13,743 nucleotides of DNA from JALZHR01 sp036389695 (GTDB lineage Bacteria > Acidobacteriota > Blastocatellia > Pyrinomonadales > Pyrinomonadaceae), in assembly GCA_036389695.1 (NCBI GenBank), contig DASVWG010000027.1, positions 1-13,743 on the forward strand, written 5' to 3'. The notes below the pieces were generated by a model, which was not told the origin of the DNA, ran no database searches, and saw only the letters and a program-made list of their open reading frames with translations. The number at the start of each line of letters is the position of its first letter. Within the stretch, counting starts at the first letter, position 1. Below, piece after piece: positions 11,038 through 13,743 of the stretch. Both the position numbers and the translations under genes were made by a program.

Positions 11038-13089
11038 ATGCTCCGCTTCGTTCAAAAGCCCGCGCCGTGGCTTATATTAATGTATCTGGTCTGTATTTTC
11101 GCCGTATCGGCGCAGGCGCAGCAGGTCAATGAATGGCGTCCGGTGACGCCGGCGGAGCTGGAAATGAAAACGGCGCAGGTCGAGCCGGACGCCGACGCCG
11201 AAGCCATCTTCTGGGAAGTGCAGCTCGACGATAAAAAGAAAAAAAAGCTGTCGTATAACCATTACGTGCGCGTCAAAATCTTCACCGAGCGCGGACGCGA
11301 AAAATTCAGCAAATTCGATATTCCTTTTTATAAAGGGCGCAAAGTCGAAGAAGTCGCCGCGCGCGTTATCAAACCGGACGGCACAATCGTCGAGCTGAAA
11401 CCGGCGGATATTTTCGAGCGCGAGATTATAAAGGCGGGAAAAATCAGGATTCAGGCGAAATCCTTTGCCGTCCCTTCCATCGAGCCGGGCGTCATCGTCG
11501 AATATCGCTACAAGGAAATCGTCAAAAACGATACGATAAACGGCGAGCGGCTGATTTTTCAGCGCGACATACCGATGCAGAAAGCGACTTATTATCTGCG
11601 ACCGTATGAAGGCGCGACTTTGAAATTCGATTTTCGCAATATGCCGCCCGTGCAGTTTGTCGAAAGCGGCGACGGTTTTTATGTCGGGACGATGACGAAC
11701 GTTCCGGCGCTGAAAGAAGAGCCGTTTATGCCGCCGGACGACGAAGTCAGGCGCTGGGTGCAGTTGAGCTACAACAACGGCAGCTCGTTTACGTGGACTT
11801 TTTTCGGCTTTCAGATTAGTCAGGTCTTCGCTAAATTAATCGAGCCGAGCAAGCAAATCACGCAAAAAGCGAGCGAGCTGACGGCGGGCGCGCAGACCGA
11901 TGAAGAAAAACTGCGCCGCATATACGATTTTACGCAAAAGAATATTAAAAATCTCAATTTCGATTCTTCATATACCGAAGAACAGCTGGAAGCAGTCAAA
12001 ATCAAAGACCCCGACGACGTTCTGCGGCGCGGCATCGCCAATGCGGCTTTCGTCAACTGGCTTTTTGCCTCGCTGGCAAAAGCCGCCGGTTTTGAAGTCA
12101 GGATTGTGATGGCGGGCGACCGCAGCGAAAATTTCTTTAATCCGAACAATAATATCAATCCGGGCTATCTGCATCCGGCGGGCGTCGCCGTGCGGCTGAA
12201 AGACCAGGAAAAGCCGGTCGAAAAGCCGGTCGAGCAAAAATCCGGCGCGACCGCCACCGGAGCGCACGCTTCGTCCGGTCGCGCGACGATTCCGCAGATG
12301 TGGAAATATTTTGACCCGGGCACGCTTTACCTGCCTTTCAGCCGTCTGGTCTGGAACGAAGAAGACGTCTACGCGATGCTCATCGGCGAAACCGGGCATC
12401 AATGGCGAAAAATTCCGCTTTCCGGCGTCCAGCAATCGCCCGCGCGCCGCACCGGTAAATTCAAGCTGCTCGCCGACGGAACGCTGGAAGGCTCCGTCCG
12501 GCTCGAATACGAAGGGCATCAGGCAATCTCGCGCCGCCGCGCCGAATTTAAAGATTCGCCCAATAAACGCGAAGAAAATATCAAGGACGAAATCAAAAAA
12601 CGCATCAGCACGGCGGAAGTTTCCGACCTGACGATTGAAAATTTTGACGATGTCGCGAAGCCTCTGACCTATAATTTCAAAATTCGCGTGCCGAATTACG
12701 CGCAGAAAACCGGCAAAAGGCTCTTTTTTCAGCCCGGATTTTTCGAATACGGAGCGAGTCCCGTATTTTCGTCGGCAACCCGGACGCATAGTGTATACTT
12801 CCAATATCCCTGGTCGGAGCAGGATGACGTCGAGATTGAGCTGCCGCCGGAATTTCTTCCCGACAACGCCGAAACGCCGGTCGATGTCGCCGACCCGCAG
12901 AAAATCGGGAGTCTCAAAATTAATCTCGCCGTCGATAAAGACAATCACAAAGTCATCTACAAACGGAATTTTTATTTCGGCAACAGCGGGCTTTTATTAT
13001 TTCCGGTTTCGCGGTACGAGTCTTTAAAGCGCTTGTTTGACGATTTTTACAAATCGGACAGCCACGCCGTTACGCTGAAACAAAAATAA
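11038..13089 (+). CDS. Exported DUF3857 / transglutaminase-like protein, paralog 1
   Basis: The product has 683 residues. The signal peptide is about 1-28 (hydrophobic 11-23, then VSAQAQ). A DUF3857 domain spans about 50-230, including HYVRVKIFTERGREKF (75-90) and IEPGVIVEYRY (148-158). A transglutaminase-like segment spans about 285-430. Its expected Cys site, normally in a G-x-G/x-D-C pattern, reads RGIANAAF (331-338), placing Ala336 where the nucleophile should be. LHPAGVAVRL (378-387) and YFDPG (424-428) fit the His and Asp positions. The C-terminal part is a beta-rich DUF3858-like region. It is probably an envelope protein with a structural, non-catalytic transglutaminase fold. A tandem 12-nt duplication (12208-12231) encodes KPVEKPVE in a low-complexity insert. 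The ATG at 11038 has only a weak GAGA upstream. The next gene is a close paralog. Confidence 0.9.
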   Translation: MLRFVQKPAPWLILMYLVCIFAVSAQAQQVNEWRPVTPAELEMKTAQVEPDADAEAIFWEVQLDDKKKKKLSYNHYVRVKIFTERGREKFSKFDIPFYKGRKVEEVAARVIKPDGTIVELKPADIFEREIIKAGKIRIQAKSFAVPSIEPGVIVEYRYKEIVKNDTINGERLIFQRDIPMQKATYYLRPYEGATLKFDFRNMPPVQFVESGDGFYVGTMTNVPALKEEPFMPPDDEVRRWVQLSYNNGSSFTWTFFGFQISQVFAKLIEPSKQITQKASELTAGAQTDEEKLRRIYDFTQKNIKNLNFDSSYTEEQLEAVKIKDPDDVLRRGIANAAFVNWLFASLAKAAGFEVRIVMAGDRSENFFNPNNNINPGYLHPAGVAVRLKDQEKPVEKPVEQKSGATATGAHASSGRATIPQMWKYFDPGTLYLPFSRLVWNEEDVYAMLIGETGHQWRKIPLSGVQQSPARRTGKFKLLADGTLEGSVRLEYEGHQAISRRRAEFKDSPNKREENIKDEIKKRISTAEVSDLTIENFDDVAKPLTYNFKIRVPNYAQKTGKRLFFQPGFFEYGASPVFSSATRTHSVYFQYPWSEQDDVEIELPPEFLPDNAETPVDVADPQKIGSLKINLAVDKDNHKVIYKRNFYFGNSGLLLFPVSRYESLKRLFDDFYKSDSHAVTLKQK

Positions 13090-13110
13090 TCGGTAACGAA
13101 TTAATTTTTC

Positions 13111-13138
13111 TTGCATCTAACAACATTCTTCATATAAA
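13111..13138 (+). promoter_or_regulatory. Candidate promoter of the second DUF3857 gene
   Basis: TTGCAT (13111-13116) and TATAAA (13133-13138) are 16 bp apart, suggesting the second paralog can be transcribed on its own with a leader of about 105 nt. AATCTATTA occurs twice in that leader (13197-13205 and 13225-13233). This 163-bp gap is the only complete gap after a 3' end without an E-type palindrome. Confidence 0.35.
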
Positions 13139-13252
13139 ATGCCGCGATAAAGAAAGGCAAATATAAAAAGGTTTTAGACGCTCACGGACGCCCGCAAATC
13201 TATTAAGCGCCGCGCAATACGGCGAATCTATTATAAAACGAGGTTAGTTATT

Positions 13253-13743
13253 ATGCTTTACTCTAATCGGAAGTGTTTGAGTCTGCTTCCTTTTATCTGT
13301 TTATTATTTCTTTTTTCACAAACGGTTTCCGCGCAGGAATGGCGACCGGTGACGCCGCAGGAATTGGCGCTGAAAGCTTCGGTCGTCGAGCCGAATGCGG
13401 ACGCCGAAGCCATTTTCTGGGAAGTTCGCGTCGATGACACCGGCGGCACCGGGGATTTGATAATGAAGCACTACGTGCGCGTCAAGATTTTCACCGAGCG
13501 CGGGCGCGAAAAATACAGCAAGATTGACATTCCGTACTGGAAAGGAATGAAAGTCAAAGACATTATGGCGAGAGTCATCAAGCCGGACGGCTCGACCGTC
13601 GAGCTGAACAAAACGGATATCTTTGACCGCGAAATCGTCAAAGCCGGCGATGCGAAGGTCAAAGCCAAGTCTTTTGCCGTGCCGAACATCGAGCCGGGCG
13701 TCATCGTCGAATATCGTTATCAGGAAACGCATCAGTACGCCTG
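13253..13743 (+). CDS. Exported DUF3857 protein, paralog 2, 3' partial
   Basis: The ATG at 13253 follows GAGG (13240-13243) by nine bases. The frame is open to the window edge, giving 163 residues plus two bases. The signal peptide is about 1-27 (hydrophobic 11-22, then TVSAQ). From EWRPVTP (29-35) the sequence runs parallel to paralog 1 nearly to the edge, with about two thirds of positions identical by my hand count (88 of about 129), including ADAEAIFWEV, HYVRVKIFTERGREK and IEPGVIVEYRY. It is therefore a tandem duplicate of the DUF3857 domain protein. Whether its transglutaminase part keeps the catalytic Cys cannot be seen. The most different segment is TGGTGDLIM (63-71), where paralog 1 has a lysine run. 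Confidence 0.9.
   Translation, partial: MLYSNRKCLSLLPFICLLFLFSQTVSAQEWRPVTPQELALKASVVEPNADAEAIFWEVRVDDTGGTGDLIMKHYVRVKIFTERGREKYSKIDIPYWKGMKVKDIMARVIKPDGSTVELNKTDIFDREIVKAGDAKVKAKSFAVPNIEPGVIVEYRYQETHQYA

Noticed and set aside
11968..12948. Long antisense frame in the first DUF3857 gene (326 codons)
   Set aside because: Overlaps a strongly supported gene, and shows no domain or credible start signal.

Overview
The window looks like chromosomal DNA of an acidobacterium, most likely the Blastocatellia/Pyrinomonadaceae side. This is inferred from the gene set: a secreted VWFA-related protein of the kind abundant in Acidobacteriota, tandem secreted DUF3857 proteins, and a stand-alone 3'-5' exonuclease/DNA polymerase A. 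Housekeeping and envelope genes dominate. I see no phage, transposase, CRISPR, tRNA or rRNA gene.

Layout. A C4 zinc-ribbon coiled-coil protein (+, open at the left edge) is followed by a small SAM methyltransferase (+). A family A DNA polymerase (-) converges on it. Divergent from the polymerase is a 71-residue LysW-like zinc protein (+), which converges on a secreted VWFA protein (-). Divergent from that is a large membrane c-di-GMP protein, HD-GYP + GAF + GGDEF (+). It converges on a run of three minus-strand genes: exported truncated hemoglobin, exported fasciclin protein and class I fructose-bisphosphate aldolase. Divergent from the aldolase are two tandem exported DUF3857/transglutaminase-like paralogs (+), the second cut by the right edge.

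The genes do not form one pathway. Common threads are export (VWFA, hemoglobin, fasciclin and both DUF3857 proteins carry signal peptides) and divergent promoter regions with operator-like dyads at 5155-5201 and 10834-10892.

The most striking content is between genes. Six of the seven complete gaps that follow a gene 3' end hold a long imperfect inverted repeat (arms about 30-40 nt). In most of them the arms, or sequence attached to them, are runs of a short drifting word with a period of 7, 8, 9 or 10 nt. The word differs at each site but the architecture is shared. Three elements include a stop codon of an adjacent gene, and one supplies the methyltransferase C-terminus. None of the three divergent promoter gaps carries a full element; one has a solo 7-nt-periodic arm. 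This family of word-periodic 3'-end palindromes is my candidate for an under-described system.
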